A stretch of 46,688 nt of DNA from Burkholderiales bacterium. GTDB taxonomy: Bacteria; Pseudomonadota; Gammaproteobacteria; Burkholderiales; Burkholderiaceae_C. Below, in pieces: positions 14,903-26,696 of the stretch (position 1 is its first letter; each line of letters begins with the position of its first letter). Position numbers and translations under genes: made by a program. The notes beneath the pieces are model-generated. The model did not search any database, was not told the origin of the DNA, and worked only from the letters and a program-made list of their open reading frames with translations. The stretch lies in the NCBI GenBank assembly GCA_026954015.1, contig JAIXLP010000050.1, forward strand, positions 6,629 through 53,316, given 5' to 3'.

Positions 14903-17233
14903 TTACCCCGAAATCACACTGGACCCCCGGGCATTGGCGTCGGTGACGGTGAGCGCCACCATGTTGACGATGCGGCGCACTGTCGCACTGGGCGTGAGCA
15001 CGTGCACCGGCGCGGCGGCGCCCAGCAGCATCGGCCCGATCGCGATGCCCCCGCCCGCCGCCGTCTTGAGCAGGTTGTACGCGATGTTGGCCGCGTCGAT
15101 GTTGGGCATCACCAAGAGGTTGGCGCTGCCTGCCAGGTCAGAGCGCGGCATCAGCGCGGCACGCGCCTTGGCGTCCAGCGCCACGTCACCGTGCATCTCG
15201 CCATCCACTTCCAGCCACGGCGCCTGCGCGCGCAGCAGTTCGAGCGTCTGACGCATCTTGACCGCGCTCGGCTGCTGGCTGGAGCCGAAATTCGAGTGCG
15301 AGAGCAGTGCGACCTTGGGCTTGATGCCGAAGCGCTGGATTTCCTCGGCCGCCATCACGGTGATTTCGGCGAGCTGCTCGGCGCTGGGGTCGTAGTTGAC
15401 GTGCGTGTCCACGATGAACACCTCGCGCTCGGGCAGCAGCAAGGCGTTCATGCACGCATAGGTGGTCACGCCCGGGCGCTTGCCGAGCACCTGGTCGATG
15501 TACTGCAGATGGTGCGCGGTGTGGCCCCAGGTGCCGCAGATCAGGCCATCGACTTCGCCCGCGTGCAGCAGCATCGAGCCAATCAGCGTCAGCCGCCGGC
15601 GCATCTCGATCTTGGCGATCGGCACCGTCACGCCCTTGCGCTCGGTCATGCGGTGGTAGGTCTGCCAGAAGCTGCGGTAGTGGTCGTCGTGCTCGACGTT
15701 GACCACGTCGTAGTCACGCCCCTCCTGCAGGCGCAGGCCGAACTTTTCGATGCGCTGCGCGATGATCGCGGGGCGACCTATGAGCGTGGGGCGCGCGATC
15801 TGCTCGTCGAACACGATCTGCGCGGCACGCAGCACGCGCTCTTCCTCGCCCTCGGAAAACGCCACGCGCTTCATGTGCGACTGGCGCGCAGCCATGAGCA
15901 CCGGCTTCATCATCGTGCCCGAGGCATAGACGAAGGTCTGCAGGTGGTCGGCGTAGGCCCCCATGTCGGTGATCGGGCGGCTCGCCACGCCGCTGTCCAT
16001 CGCCGCCTGCGCAACCGCGGGCGCGATCTTCATCATGAGGCGCGGATCGAACGGCTTGGGGATCAGGTACTCGGCGCCGAAGGAGAGCTGCTCGCCCGCG
16101 TAGGCGGCGGCCACCACCTCGCTCTGTTCGGCACGCGCGAGCTCGGCGATCGCGCGCACCGCCGCTATTTCCATCTCGGTCGTGATCGTCGTCGCGCCGC
16201 TGTCCAGCGCGCCGCGGAACACGTAGGGAAAGCACAGGACGTTGTTGACCTGGTTGGGGTAGTCGCTGCGCCCGGTGGCGATGATCGCGTCGCCGCGCAC
16301 CGCCTGCACGTCCTCGGGGGTGATCTCGGGATTGGGATTGGCGAGCGCGAAGATCAGCGGGTGCGTGGCCATGCGCCGCACCATGTCCTGCTTGAGCACA
16401 CCGCCGGCCGACAGGCCGAGGAAGATGTCCGCGCCCTCGATGATCTCGGAGAGCTGGCGGGCGTCGGTCTTCTGCGCGAACTGCGCCTTGGCTTCGTCCA
16501 TGAGCTCGGTGCGACCCTCGTAGACCACCCCGGCGATATCGCTCACCCAGATGTGCTCGCGCGGCAGGCCGAGCTTCACGAGCAGGCCCAGGCACGCAAG
16601 CGCCGCCGCGCCAGCGCCGGAAGCCACGAGCTTGACCTGCGCGATGTCCTTGCCCGCGACGTGCAGGGCATTGAGCACGGCCGCGCCGACGACGATGGCG
16701 GTGCCATGCTGGTCGTCGTGGAACACCGGTATCTTCATGCGCTCGCGCAGCTTGCGCTCGACGATGAAGCAGTCGGGCGCCTTGATGTCCTCGAGGTTGA
16801 TGCCGCCGAAGGTCGGCTCCAGCGCGGCGATGATCTCGACCAGCCTGTCCGGGTCCTTCTCGTCGATCTCGATGTCGAACACGTCGATGCCCGAGAACTT
16901 CTTGAACAGCACCGCCTTGCCTTCCATCACCGGCTTGCCCGCAAGCGCGCCGATGTCGCCCAGACCCAGCACGGCGGTGCCGTTGGTCACCACGCCCACG
17001 AGGTTGCCGCGCGCGGTGTAGCGGAACGCCGCCGCCGGGTCCTTGACGATTTCCTCGCATGGCGCGGCCACACCCGGCGAGTACGCAAGCGCCAGGTCGT
17101 GGCGGCTGACGAGCTGCTTGGTCGCGTGGATGGATATCTTCCCCGGCCTGGGGTGTTCGTGGTATTCAAGCGCAGCGCGGCGCAGCAGCGCGCGCTTGTC
17201 GGCGCCGGCGGTGTCTATCGGGGTATCAGGCAT
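14903..17233 (-). CDS. maeB: NADP-dependent malic enzyme with phosphotransacetylase-like domain
   Basis: Decarboxylates malate to pyruvate with NADP reduction. The 776-residue protein has an N-terminal malic-enzyme half (about 1-430), with [27 protein letters not shown] and the NAD(P)-binding segment [20 protein letters not shown], and a C-terminal PTA-like half (about 440-776) typical of MaeB, which is regulatory rather than catalytic. I use ATG 17233 ([10 protein letters not shown]); an in-frame TTG at 17251 is possible. It lies 24 bases after the aminotransferase stop on the same strand, suggesting co-transcription. The stop codon is part of a GGGTTTACCCC motif. Confidence 0.95.
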   Translation of the reverse strand: MPDTPIDTAGADKRALLRRAALEYHEHPRPGKISIHATKQLVSRHDLALAYSPGVAAPCEEIVKDPAAAFRYTARGNLVGVVTNGTAVLGLGDIGALAGKPVMEGKAVLFKKFSGIDVFDIEIDEKDPDRLVEIIAALEPTFGGINLEDIKAPDCFIVERKLRERMKIPVFHDDQHGTAIVVGAAVLNALHVAGKDIAQVKLVASGAGAAALACLGLLVKLGLPREHIWVSDIAGVVYEGRTELMDEAKAQFAQKTDARQLSEIIEGADIFLGLSAGGVLKQDMVRRMATHPLIFALANPNPEITPEDVQAVRGDAIIATGRSDYPNQVNNVLCFPYVFRGALDSGATTITTEMEIAAVRAIAELARAEQSEVVAAAYAGEQLSFGAEYLIPKPFDPRLMMKIAPAVAQAAMDSGVASRPITDMGAYADHLQTFVYASGTMMKPVLMAARQSHMKRVAFSEGEEERVLRAAQIVFDEQIARPTLIGRPAIIAQRIEKFGLRLQEGRDYDVVNVEHDDHYRSFWQTYHRMTERKGVTVPIAKIEMRRRLTLIGSMLLHAGEVDGLICGTWGHTAHHLQYIDQVLGKRPGVTTYACMNALLLPEREVFIVDTHVNYDPSAEQLAEITVMAAEEIQRFGIKPKVALLSHSNFGSSQQPSAVKMRQTLELLRAQAPWLEVDGEMHGDVALDAKARAALMPRSDLAGSANLLVMPNIDAANIAYNLLKTAAGGGIAIGPMLLGAAAPVHVLTPSATVRRIVNMVALTVTDANARGSSVISG

Positions 17234-17257
17234 GGCGGGATTGTCGGCCAAGCGGCC

Positions 17258-18622
17258 TCAGGCGGTTTCTTCCAGCGCATCGCCAAGCGCGCTCACGAGG
17301 CGCTCCAGCTCGGTTTCGGTGCTGATGAACGGCGGCGCAAGCTGGATGCTGTCGCCGCCGTAGCGCACGTAAAAGCCCTTGGCCCAGCACTTCATCGCGA
17401 TCTCGTAGGGGCGCCGGCCCGGCTCGCCCGGCATCTGCGCGATCGTCAAACCCGCCGCCAGCCCGTAGTTGCGGATGTCCTGCACGTGCCTCGCGCCCTT
17501 GAGGCCGTGCACCAGGTTTTCGAAGTACGGCGCCAGCGCCTTCACACGCGCCGGGGCGTCCTCTTGCTGCAGCAGCTCGAGCGTCGCGTTGCCCGCCGCG
17601 CAGGCTACCGGGTGCGCGGAATAGGTGTAGCCGTGCGGAAACTCCAGCAGGTATTCGGGGCCCGCGGCCTGCATGAAGGTGTCGTAGATCGCCCTGCTCG
17701 CGACGCAACCACCGAGGGGCTGCGCGCCGTTGGTCACCTGCTTGGCGAAGTTCATGATGTCGGGCGTGACGCCGAACACCTCGGCGCCCGTCCAGCCGCC
17801 GCAGCGGCCGAAGCCGGTGATGACCTCGTCGAAGATCAAGAGGATGTCGTGCTGCGTGCAGATCTCGCGCAGGCGCTGCAGATAGCCCGCAGGCGGGATC
17901 ACGACGCCCGCCGAGCCGGACAGCGGCTCGACGATGACGGCGGCGATGGTGCTCGCGTCGTGCAGCGCGATCACGTCGAGCAGCCGGTCGGCGAGCAGCC
18001 GGCCGTCCAGCAGCGGCATGCCCCGGTGAAACGACCCCAGCGGCGGCTGCGTGTGCGGCAGGTGGTCGGCCTCGATGCCCTGGCCGAAGGCCTTGCGGTT
18101 GCCCGCCATGCCGCCCACGGAGACGCCACCGAAGTTCACGCCGTGGTAACCCTTTTCGCGGCCGATGAGGCGCGTCTTGCCCGCCTGGCCGCGGGCACGC
18201 CAGTAGGCGCGCGCCATCTTCAGCGAGGTGTCGGCGGCCTCCGAACCCGAGCAGGTGAAGAACACGTAGTCCAACCCGGCAGGCGTGCGCTCGCGGATGC
18301 GGTTGGCGAGCTCGAACGACGCCGGATGGCCGAACTGGAACGCCGGCGCGTAGTCCAGCGTGGCGACCGCGTGGCTGACGGCGCGCGCGATCTCCTTGCG
18401 CCCGTGGCCCAGGCCCGTGGTCCACAGCCCCGAGAGGCCGTCAAAAATCTTGCGGCCATCGGTGTCGGTGTAGTAGGCCCCCTCGCCCGCGACGATCATG
18501 CGCGGGTGCGCCTTGAAGTTGCGGTTGGCGGAAAACGGCATCCAGTGCGCATCCAGCCAGGCCGCATCCAGCCGGGGGGCGGTTGTTGAGAGGGCTGCGT
18601 CATCGATCACGGCGGAATTCAT
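17258..18622 (-). CDS. Class III omega-aminotransferase (beta-alanine:pyruvate type)
   Basis: PLP-dependent transaminase of 454 residues expected to move an amino group from an omega-amino acid or amine, such as beta-alanine, to pyruvate. The fold shows HWMPFSANRNFKAHPRM, the cofactor-binding TCSGSEAADTSLKMAR, D265 in IFDEVITGFGR and the Schiff-base lysine K294 in NFAKQVTNG. HWMPFSANR is characteristic of the beta-alanine:pyruvate subgroup; the natural donor is not provable from sequence. ATG 18622 has AGGAG eight bases upstream. The gene is followed closely by maeB, and consuming pyruvate fits a pyruvate-producing malic enzyme next door. It is divergent from the ferredoxin gene. Confidence 0.88.
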   Translation of the reverse strand: MNSAVIDDAALSTTAPRLDAAWLDAHWMPFSANRNFKAHPRMIVAGEGAYYTDTDGRKIFDGLSGLWTTGLGHGRKEIARAVSHAVATLDYAPAFQFGHPASFELANRIRERTPAGLDYVFFTCSGSEAADTSLKMARAYWRARGQAGKTRLIGREKGYHGVNFGGVSVGGMAGNRKAFGQGIEADHLPHTQPPLGSFHRGMPLLDGRLLADRLLDVIALHDASTIAAVIVEPLSGSAGVVIPPAGYLQRLREICTQHDILLIFDEVITGFGRCGGWTGAEVFGVTPDIMNFAKQVTNGAQPLGGCVASRAIYDTFMQAAGPEYLLEFPHGYTYSAHPVACAAGNATLELLQQEDAPARVKALAPYFENLVHGLKGARHVQDIRNYGLAAGLTIAQMPGEPGRRPYEIAMKCWAKGFYVRYGGDSIQLAPPFISTETELERLVSALGDALEETA

Positions 18623-18707
18623 CACGATCTCCTGCAAAAAACGGGCGTTGGCCCCCATTGTGGCCTTGCCGCCGCAACAGCTTTGCGCCCCGTGGCATCC
18701 TGCAGCC

Positions 18708-18947
18708 ATGACCGGTGGCTACAAGGCCCTGCCCGCGATCGACCTCGACCGCTGCACTGGCTGCGGCTGGTGCGTCGCGGTGTGCCCGCCGCACGTGCTG
18801 TCGCTGCACGCGCAGGACGATGCCAGGGGGGCGGCGAAGCGCTCGGTGCTCGACGATGCCGATGGCTGCACCGGCTGCGCACTGTGCGCAGTGCGCTGTC
18901 CGTTCGATGCGATCACCATGGTCCGGCGTTCGCCAGCCACGGGCTGA
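18708..18947 (+). CDS. 2[4Fe-4S] ferredoxin-like protein
   Basis: Small cytoplasmic iron-sulfur protein of 79 residues. Two clusters are indicated by CTGCGWCVAVCP and CTGCALCAVRCP, each a CxxCxxxC plus CP motif, spaced as in bacterial two-cluster ferredoxins. The ATG at 18708 directly precedes TGGYKALPAIDLDRC. It has no obvious redox partner nearby: the aminotransferase diverges and DinG follows after about 130 bases. The electron donor and acceptor are unknown. Confidence 0.85.
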   Translation: MTGGYKALPAIDLDRCTGCGWCVAVCPPHVLSLHAQDDARGAAKRSVLDDADGCTGCALCAVRCPFDAITMVRRSPATG

Positions 18948-19074
18948 ACACGCGCACGGGCCATCTCCATACTGAGCGCCAGCACGGGCGCACTGTCCGG
19001 CCGTTCTTCGCGCATCGCCATCCGCTACGATGGCTCGGCGCGATTCGCCACCCCACCAGCCCGTACCGTTTCCG

Positions 19075-21246
19075 ATGTCCGCCACCGAATGGGCCGCGCA
19101 GGCCCTGCAATGCTTTGACGCCGTGGTGCAGACCACGCCGGGCCTGCGCCTGCGTGAGGGGCAGCGGCAGATGGCCGAGCGCGTGGCCGAGACCTTCGCG
19201 CACGCGCAACTGGCGCGCGAGAGCGGCGCGGCGCACGGCGACGCGGCGCCGCAGCGCTGCATCGCCGTCATCGAGGCGGGCACCGGCGTGGGCAAGTCGC
19301 TCGCGTACTGCGCGCCCGCGATCCAGATGGCGCTGGCACGCGGCACGCGCGTGCTGATCGCCACGGCTACCGTGGCGCTGCAGGAGCAACTCGTGCACAA
19401 GGACCTGCCCGCGCTCGCCGCCGCGATGCCCGAACCGTTCAGCTTCGCACTCGCCAAGGGGCGCGCGCGCTACGTCTGCAAGCTCAAGCTCGAACGCCTC
19501 GCGAGTGACGGCGGGGAGGAGAGCGGGCTGTTCCCGGACGAATCCGGCGAGGGCGCCGCGTCCGCCGCAACGGTCGCAAGCCGCCAGCGCCTGTACCGGC
19601 GGCTGGCCGACGATCTCGCCACGGGCCTGTGGGACGGCGACCGCGACCAGCTGCTCGAACCGCCCGAGCCCGCGCTCTGGGCGCCGGTGGCGGCGGTGGC
19701 GCACACCTGCACCGGCCGCCACTGTCCGATGTTTTCGGTCTGCACCTACTACGAGCGCCGCAAGGAGCTCGTGGCGGCGCAGGTGATCGTCGCCAACCAC
19801 GACCTGCTGCTGTCTTCCATCGGCGCGCGGCTGCTGCCCGAGCTCGGCAACTGCCTGCTCATCATCGACGAGGCGCACCACCTGCCGAAGACGGCGCTCG
19901 CACAGTTCGCTTGCGAGATGGATCTGTCGCACCTGGCGTGGCTCGGGCAGCTCGCCAGCCGCGCGCTGCGCGTGAGCGCGCAGGTGGCCACGGGCGACGC
20001 AACCGACGTCGCCGCCTGCAGCGCGCACCTGCGCGCCGCGCTGCAGGACGCCGAGCGGCTGATCGTGGATCTCTACGGCGCGCCGCTGCGCGAGGTGGCC
20101 GCCCATGCGCCGGGGCGCACCGCGAGCGTGCGCGCGCGCGTGCCCGGCGGCGTGCTGCCCGCGCCGCTGGCGGACGCGCTCGCGCAGGCGCTGCACCACG
20201 CGGGCGCATGGCTTGAAGCGCTGCGTGCCATCGCCAGGGCGCTGCGCGAGCACATCCGCGAAGCGCCCGACGAGGCGCGGCGCCTGTCGCAGGCATACGC
20301 GCAGGTGGGCCAGCTCGCGCCGCGCCTGGAGGCGGTGCACGCCACCGCCGCGCTGCTGCTGCAGGAGCCGTCCGAGGGCGCGGCGCCCGCGGCCAAATGG
20401 TTCACGCTCAACGCGGACGCCACCGGCATCGCGGTGCGCGCGCACGCCAGCCCGCTGCTGCCGGGCGCGGCGCTGGCCACGCACCTGTGGCCGTCGGTGC
20501 GCGCGGCGGTGCTCACCTCGGCCACGCTCGCAAGCTGCGGCAGCTTCGACTTCTTTCTGCGCGAGGCTGGGCTGCAGGAGGCGCCCGGCGTCACGACGCT
20601 GCAGGTCGCGAGCCCGTTCGACTATGCTCGCCAGGGCACCTTCGTCGCGCGCGGCACGGCGGCCGCGCCGCGCGACGTGGCCGCGTACACGCGGCAGATG
20701 CTGCAGGCGCTGTTCGCCGACCTGGCGGGCGTGACCCACGGCGCCCTGGTGCTCTTCACCTCGCGCGAGCTGCTGCGCAGCGCGGTCGATCAGCTCGCCG
20801 CGCCGCTGCGCGAGAGCGTGCTCGTGCAGGGTCAGCTGCCGCGCCTGCAACTGCTGCAGCGTCACCGCGACCGCGTCGCGCAGCACCAGCCGTCGATCAT
20901 CTTCGGGCTGCAGTCCTTCGGCGAGGGCATGGACCTGCCCGGCGCGCTGTGCGAATCGCTCTTCATCACCAAGCTGCCGTTCTCCCCGCCCGACGAGCCA
21001 GTGGACGAGGCACGCGCCGAGTGGCTGCGCGCCAGCGGCGGCGATCCCTTCATGGACCTCGTGGTACCCGCCACCGGCATGCGCCTGGCGCAATGGGTGG
21101 GCCGCGCGATCCGCAGCGAGGAAGACCACGCGCAGGTGGTCTGCTACGACAAGCGCCTGCTGCACACCGGCTACGGGCGCCGACTCCTCAAGGGCCTGCC
21201 CGCGTTCACGCTGCAGGAGCGCGCCGCGCTGGCACACCCCGCCTGA
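19075..21246 (+). CDS. dinG: ATP-dependent DNA helicase DinG
   Basis: XPD-like SF2 5'-3' helicase with an iron-sulfur cluster; family members resolve R-loops and unwind damaged DNA. Motifs are Walker A GTGVGKS, motif Ia IATATVALQEQL, the cluster cysteines (YVCKLKL, then HTCTGRHCPMFSVC), the DEAH box IIDEAHHLPK and motif VI QWVGRAIRSEEDHAQV. I use ATG 19075 (MSATEWAAQALQCFD), which matches the usual N terminus; ATG 19030 would add 15 residues. Neither has a clear Shine-Dalgarno. No LexA-type box is evident upstream. Confidence 0.93.
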   Translation: MSATEWAAQALQCFDAVVQTTPGLRLREGQRQMAERVAETFAHAQLARESGAAHGDAAPQRCIAVIEAGTGVGKSLAYCAPAIQMALARGTRVLIATATVALQEQLVHKDLPALAAAMPEPFSFALAKGRARYVCKLKLERLASDGGEESGLFPDESGEGAASAATVASRQRLYRRLADDLATGLWDGDRDQLLEPPEPALWAPVAAVAHTCTGRHCPMFSVCTYYERRKELVAAQVIVANHDLLLSSIGARLLPELGNCLLIIDEAHHLPKTALAQFACEMDLSHLAWLGQLASRALRVSAQVATGDATDVAACSAHLRAALQDAERLIVDLYGAPLREVAAHAPGRTASVRARVPGGVLPAPLADALAQALHHAGAWLEALRAIARALREHIREAPDEARRLSQAYAQVGQLAPRLEAVHATAALLLQEPSEGAAPAAKWFTLNADATGIAVRAHASPLLPGAALATHLWPSVRAAVLTSATLASCGSFDFFLREAGLQEAPGVTTLQVASPFDYARQGTFVARGTAAAPRDVAAYTRQMLQALFADLAGVTHGALVLFTSRELLRSAVDQLAAPLRESVLVQGQLPRLQLLQRHRDRVAQHQPSIIFGLQSFGEGMDLPGALCESLFITKLPFSPPDEPVDEARAEWLRASGGDPFMDLVVPATGMRLAQWVGRAIRSEEDHAQVVCYDKRLLHTGYGRRLLKGLPAFTLQERAALAHPA

Positions 21247-21266
21247 GAGGCCGAGAAAAATTCCCG

Positions 21267-22016
21267 ATGCCCGCCGCGCACCTCGCCCGCCGCACCGCCC
21301 ACGGCATCGCTACCGGGCTGGTTGCGCTGCTGCTGGGCTGCGCCAGCTCCGCGCCCACGCCGCACGGCCAGGTCCAGGGCGCACCCGCCAGCCGCGATGA
21401 ACTGGTGCAATCCGAACTCAACCGCACCGCCACGCTTGCGATGCGCGACAACCTGCACAGCCTGGTGCGGCTCGCGGACAAGCTCTACCGGCGCAACCCG
21501 GCCCAGTGGCGCGCGGGCGGCGCCGCAAGCCGTGAAGCAGCGCTGCAACGCCTGCAAACCGCGCTCGATCTGCGCCAGCCCTGGCCGCCGCTGCAGGGGC
21601 GGCGCGACATCGATGCGATGGCGTTCGCCATGGCGCCGCAGTTCGCGGGAGACCGTGTCGCCGCGCTGACGCTCGCCACCGCCGACATGCTCGTGACCGC
21701 GCACGGCGGCAAGACGACGTTCTACCTGCTCGACAACCTCGACGCGCAGCGCCTGTACAACGCGGCGCGCAACGTCGAGATCGCCGCGTGGATCCTCGCG
21801 CAGCGGCGCGACGCGCAAGGCGCGCCGCTGCTGCGCGCGGACGAGATCGCCGCCGACGGCACGCGCAACCTGAGCTTCGAGCGCGAGTTCGGCAAGATCG
21901 TGGGGCGGCTGGATCTGCTCGCCGAAATCAGCGACGAGCGCATGCGCCGCGCCGGCATCAGCTACGTGCAGGGCCTGTTCGGCGCGGGGCTGCTGCAGTT
22001 CCTGCCGGTGCGCTGA
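21267..22016 (+). CDS. Predicted lipoprotein, unknown function
   Basis: Unrecognised 249-residue protein with a lipoprotein signal: basic start MPAAHLARR, a hydrophobic stretch and the lipobox LLLGCASS, so the mature protein should be lipid-anchored from Cys. The rest is helix-rich, with RDNLHSLVRLADKLYRRNP and TLATADMLVTAHGGKTTFYLLD. It begins 20 bases after dinG and may be co-transcribed. It converges on the GlsB/YeaQ gene, and the two stop codons form the ends of one palindrome. Confidence 0.7.
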   Translation: MPAAHLARRTAHGIATGLVALLLGCASSAPTPHGQVQGAPASRDELVQSELNRTATLAMRDNLHSLVRLADKLYRRNPAQWRAGGAASREAALQRLQTALDLRQPWPPLQGRRDIDAMAFAMAPQFAGDRVAALTLATADMLVTAHGGKTTFYLLDNLDAQRLYNAARNVEIAAWILAQRRDAQGAPLLRADEIAADGTRNLSFEREFGKIVGRLDLLAEISDERMRRAGISYVQGLFGAGLLQFLPVR

Positions 22017-22029
22017 GCGCGAGCGCTCA
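22014..22029. terminator. 16-bp palindrome built from both convergent stop codons
   Basis: TGAGCGC (22014-22020) and GCGCTCA (22023-22029) are perfect inverted repeats separated by GA. The outer triplets are the TGA stops of the plus-strand lipoprotein and the minus-strand GlsB gene. It may help termination both ways, but there are no T-tracts. Confidence 0.4.
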
Positions 22030-22278
22030 GGACTTCTTGCGCACGGCCCCGTAGATCACGAGCAGCACGATCGCGCCGACGACCGACGCGATGAAGCCCG
22101 CCGGCTCGCCCTGCTGGTACCAGCCGAGCGCGACGCCGACATACGACGCCACGAAGGCCCCGGCAATGCCGAGCACGCTGGTCATGATCCAGCCGAGTTT
22201 GTCGTCGCCGGGCTTGATGGCGCGCGCGATCAGGCCAACGATGAAACCGACAATCAAAGTACCGATGAGACTGAGCAT
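22027..22278 (-). CDS. GlsB/YeaQ/YmgE family small membrane protein
   Basis: An 83-residue inner-membrane protein with three hydrophobic helices and the family pattern MLSLIGTLIVGFIVGLIARAI broken after about 20 residues, then KPGDDKLGWIMTSVLGIAGAF. The family is labelled transglycosylase-associated but its function is uncertain; expression is often stress-related. I use ATG 22278; the upstream in-frame extension to 22377 adds non-family sequence. It is convergent with the upstream lipoprotein. Confidence 0.85.
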   Translation of the reverse strand: MLSLIGTLIVGFIVGLIARAIKPGDDKLGWIMTSVLGIAGAFVASYVGVALGWYQQGEPAGFIASVVGAIVLLVIYGAVRKKS

Positions 22279-22591
22279 GATGAATTTCAGATCAGGTTGG
22301 TTGGAGAGGGCGCTGGCGCCGTTGTACACCGCAACGCCCAGCCCATGCATTTTGGCCCCGACGCGCCGCCGGTGCACGACGTCAAGGCCGCGAGTCGGCT
22401 ACGGCACCGATCCGTCGCAGTCCGACGCGCACCACTGTGGCGGCAATGCAGCACACGGGCCTTTGCAATACAGCCGTCACCTTTCCTCAGTGGACAATTG
22501 AAACGTGACGCGCGATAACCGCCATGGCGGACCATTCGCGGGTCTCGTCCTGTGCACTCTTACCATGACTCACCCGAACGAACAAATCTCC
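22279..22591. other. Divergent intergenic region, no gene recognised
   Basis: About 313 bases lie between the GlsB-family start and the next lipoprotein start. Base composition looks less GC-rich than in flanking genes. A short GGCGC/GCGCC inverted repeat lies near 22310. No convincing promoter, RNA gene or ORF is evident. Confidence 0.5.
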
Positions 22592-23359
22592 ATGCGCAAC
22601 ACAATGACCTCACACCACGGTGCCCGCTGGGGTACCGTGCTGCCTTTTCTCCTCGCACTGGCAGGCTGCGGCGGAGGCGGCGGGGATGAGACACCGCCGC
22701 CAGTGACCGCGGAACGTTGTTTTCCGCAAGTGTCGACGGTGACGACCGTCGGCGCTCGCGCCGCGATAGACATCAAATTCTCGGCCGACGGCGCAGACCT
22801 GCCGCTCGTGCACCTGACCGCCACGGTCAAGCCGCCCGCCGCATTCGAGGGACAGCTCCACTCGATGATCGAAATCACGTCCACCGCCTCCAGCCTCATG
22901 CTGACGGACGAGGCCTACGCCGACATCGCCCCCGACGGCACGATCACTGCCTACGGCACGGCAAGCCGTCGCGCATCGGGCAACGCGGAATTCGCGTATA
23001 CGCAGGTCTATGAGCCGCCATGTGTCACGCCCGCACAATGGCGCACCGCGCGTGTCGGCGACACACTGACCCAAACCTGCACCCTCAACACCCTGGTCGA
23101 CGGACACGCCGGTGACACCGCGACTTCCACGACCCGACAGCGTTTCGAAGGCGTCGAATCGATCACCACAGGCGCAGGCCGGTTCGACGCCTGCAAATTC
23201 ACTGTCCTGCCGCAGCAAGCCACCGACGGGACCACCACCAACTGGGTCATCCCGAGCGTCCAGTTCACCCCTCTGACAATCAAGTCGGTGACCACGGACC
23301 CGTCCGGAAAGGTAGTGGGCACCGCTGAGGTGACCTCCCTCACGACATCAGTCAACTGA
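22592..23359 (+). CDS. Predicted lipoprotein with glycine run, unknown function
   Basis: Unrecognised 255-residue secreted protein. The signal segment WGTVLPFLLALAGCGGGGG contains a lipobox with Cys followed by a glycine run and a Thr/Pro linker (DETPPP), typical of betaproteobacterial surface lipoproteins. The mature part looks beta-rich with three further cysteines (ERCFPQ, PPCVTP, TQTCTL). Codon use is visibly less GC-biased than in neighbours, so recent acquisition or an orphan gene is possible. Start choice is uncertain: ATG 22592 is used, ATG 22565 and GTG 22505 are in frame, and none has a strong Shine-Dalgarno. Confidence 0.6.
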   Translation: MRNTMTSHHGARWGTVLPFLLALAGCGGGGGDETPPPVTAERCFPQVSTVTTVGARAAIDIKFSADGADLPLVHLTATVKPPAAFEGQLHSMIEITSTASSLMLTDEAYADIAPDGTITAYGTASRRASGNAEFAYTQVYEPPCVTPAQWRTARVGDTLTQTCTLNTLVDGHAGDTATSTTRQRFEGVESITTGAGRFDACKFTVLPQQATDGTTTNWVIPSVQFTPLTIKSVTTDPSGKVVGTAEVTSLTTSVN

Positions 23360-23749
23360 CGGCTCACTGGGGGGCGCAGGCACCGCACCGGCCTTGTCGC
23401 CCTACCGACTCAGTGCAGCGCTGCAGCAATTCCTGCCGGCGCGTCGGCTGGACTGCAGCACCCCACGCGCGTTGGCATCCGCCCGGATAACGAGGTGGGA
23501 GACCGAGGAGCACGCTGCGCATGATCGGGCGAAGAGGCGAAGTCGCAATCGACGGCCTGAGGAAGTCAATCGCGATGTTCGTCCGTGCGGTGAGCGATGA
23601 ACCCAGCTTCGCCTCGACACCCTCGGCGACGTACGATTTCGCCCCGCCTGACGCGTGCCTGAGTGCTTTCAACGACACCATCTTCAGCCAAGATCGAACG
23701 CAACACCCCCAAACGCCTGCGGCGCAAGGCAGAGCGCACCCTGCACCGG
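23360..23749. other. Gene-poor stretch upstream of metH
   Basis: About 390 bases with no reading frame I recognise as a gene on either strand. The overlapping open frames (143 codons minus, and the extension of the metH frame plus) have no family motifs and cross the riboswitch region. The upstream partner gene of split MetH, a homocysteine methyltransferase domain, is not here. It may be degraded or inserted sequence. Confidence 0.5.
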
Positions 23750-23755
23750 TAAAAT
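23750..23755 (+). promoter_or_regulatory. Probable -10 box for metH
   Basis: TAAAAT at 23750-23755 stands out in GC-rich sequence. A transcript starting 6-8 bases downstream would begin just before the SAH riboswitch at 23768. No good -35 hexamer is seen at 16-18 bp spacing. Confidence 0.5.
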
Positions 23756-23767
23756 CCGCCCTGCGTT

Positions 23768-23841
23768 TCCAAGGAGCGTTGCAGCGGGCCACGACGGCCC
23801 GTCAGGCTTGGAAGCCCGGATGGTTGCAACGGCGCTCACAC
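23768..23841 (+). promoter_or_regulatory. S-adenosylhomocysteine (SAH) riboswitch
   Basis: The segment carries the conserved SAH aptamer parts: AGGAGCGTTGC (23772-23782), CAGGCTTGG (23803-23811) and GCAACGGCGCTCAC (23826-23839). Pairings can be drawn: GAGCG (23774-23778) with CGCTC (23833-23837), the overlapping GTTGC (23778-23782) with GCAAC (23826-23830), and a hairpin CGGGCC/GGCCCG (23785-23801). SAH riboswitches turn on SAH-recycling and methionine-cycle genes, which matches metH just downstream. Confidence 0.9.
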
Positions 23842-23855
23842 TTCTGGTGCGTCCG

Positions 23856-26600
<2,745 letters not shown>

Positions 26601-26612
26601 TCGCGCCATCAA

Positions 26613-26670
26613 GTACATTTTTCATAGCTGCTTGCGCTTTATCCTTCTGCGCAAACCAGTGAAAATGTAC
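26613..26670. repeat. Short dispersed hairpin repeat, copy C (fullest copy)
   Basis: This 58-bp palindromic element lies between metH and manC. Terminal arms are GTACATTTTTCA (26613-26624) and TGAAAATGTAC (26660-26670), 11 paired with one bulge. An inner stem pairs TTGCGC (26632-26637) with GCGCAA (26649-26654), and AGCTGC precedes the inner stem as in other copies. It could terminate metH transcription. Confidence 0.65.
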
Positions 26671-26696
26671 TGAATCCCTCGCATTTCTCCGCACCC

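Noticed and set aside
16925..16952. CTTGCCCGCAAGCGC in maeB as another hairpin-repeat copy
   Set aside because: It fits ordinary codons of a conserved malic-enzyme segment (GALAGKPV) and lacks the flanking AGCTGC and A/T runs.
14891..18589. Very long plus-strand open frame (1232 codons) opposite maeB and the aminotransferase
   Set aside because: It is rich in His, Arg, Gly and Val in the pattern produced by reading GC-rich coding DNA on the opposite strand, has no domain motifs, and fully overlaps two well-identified genes.
23364..23792. Minus-strand 143-codon frame upstream of metH as a transposase or gene remnant
   Set aside because: No transposase motif is visible, and the frame runs through the SAH riboswitch, so it is unlikely to be coding.
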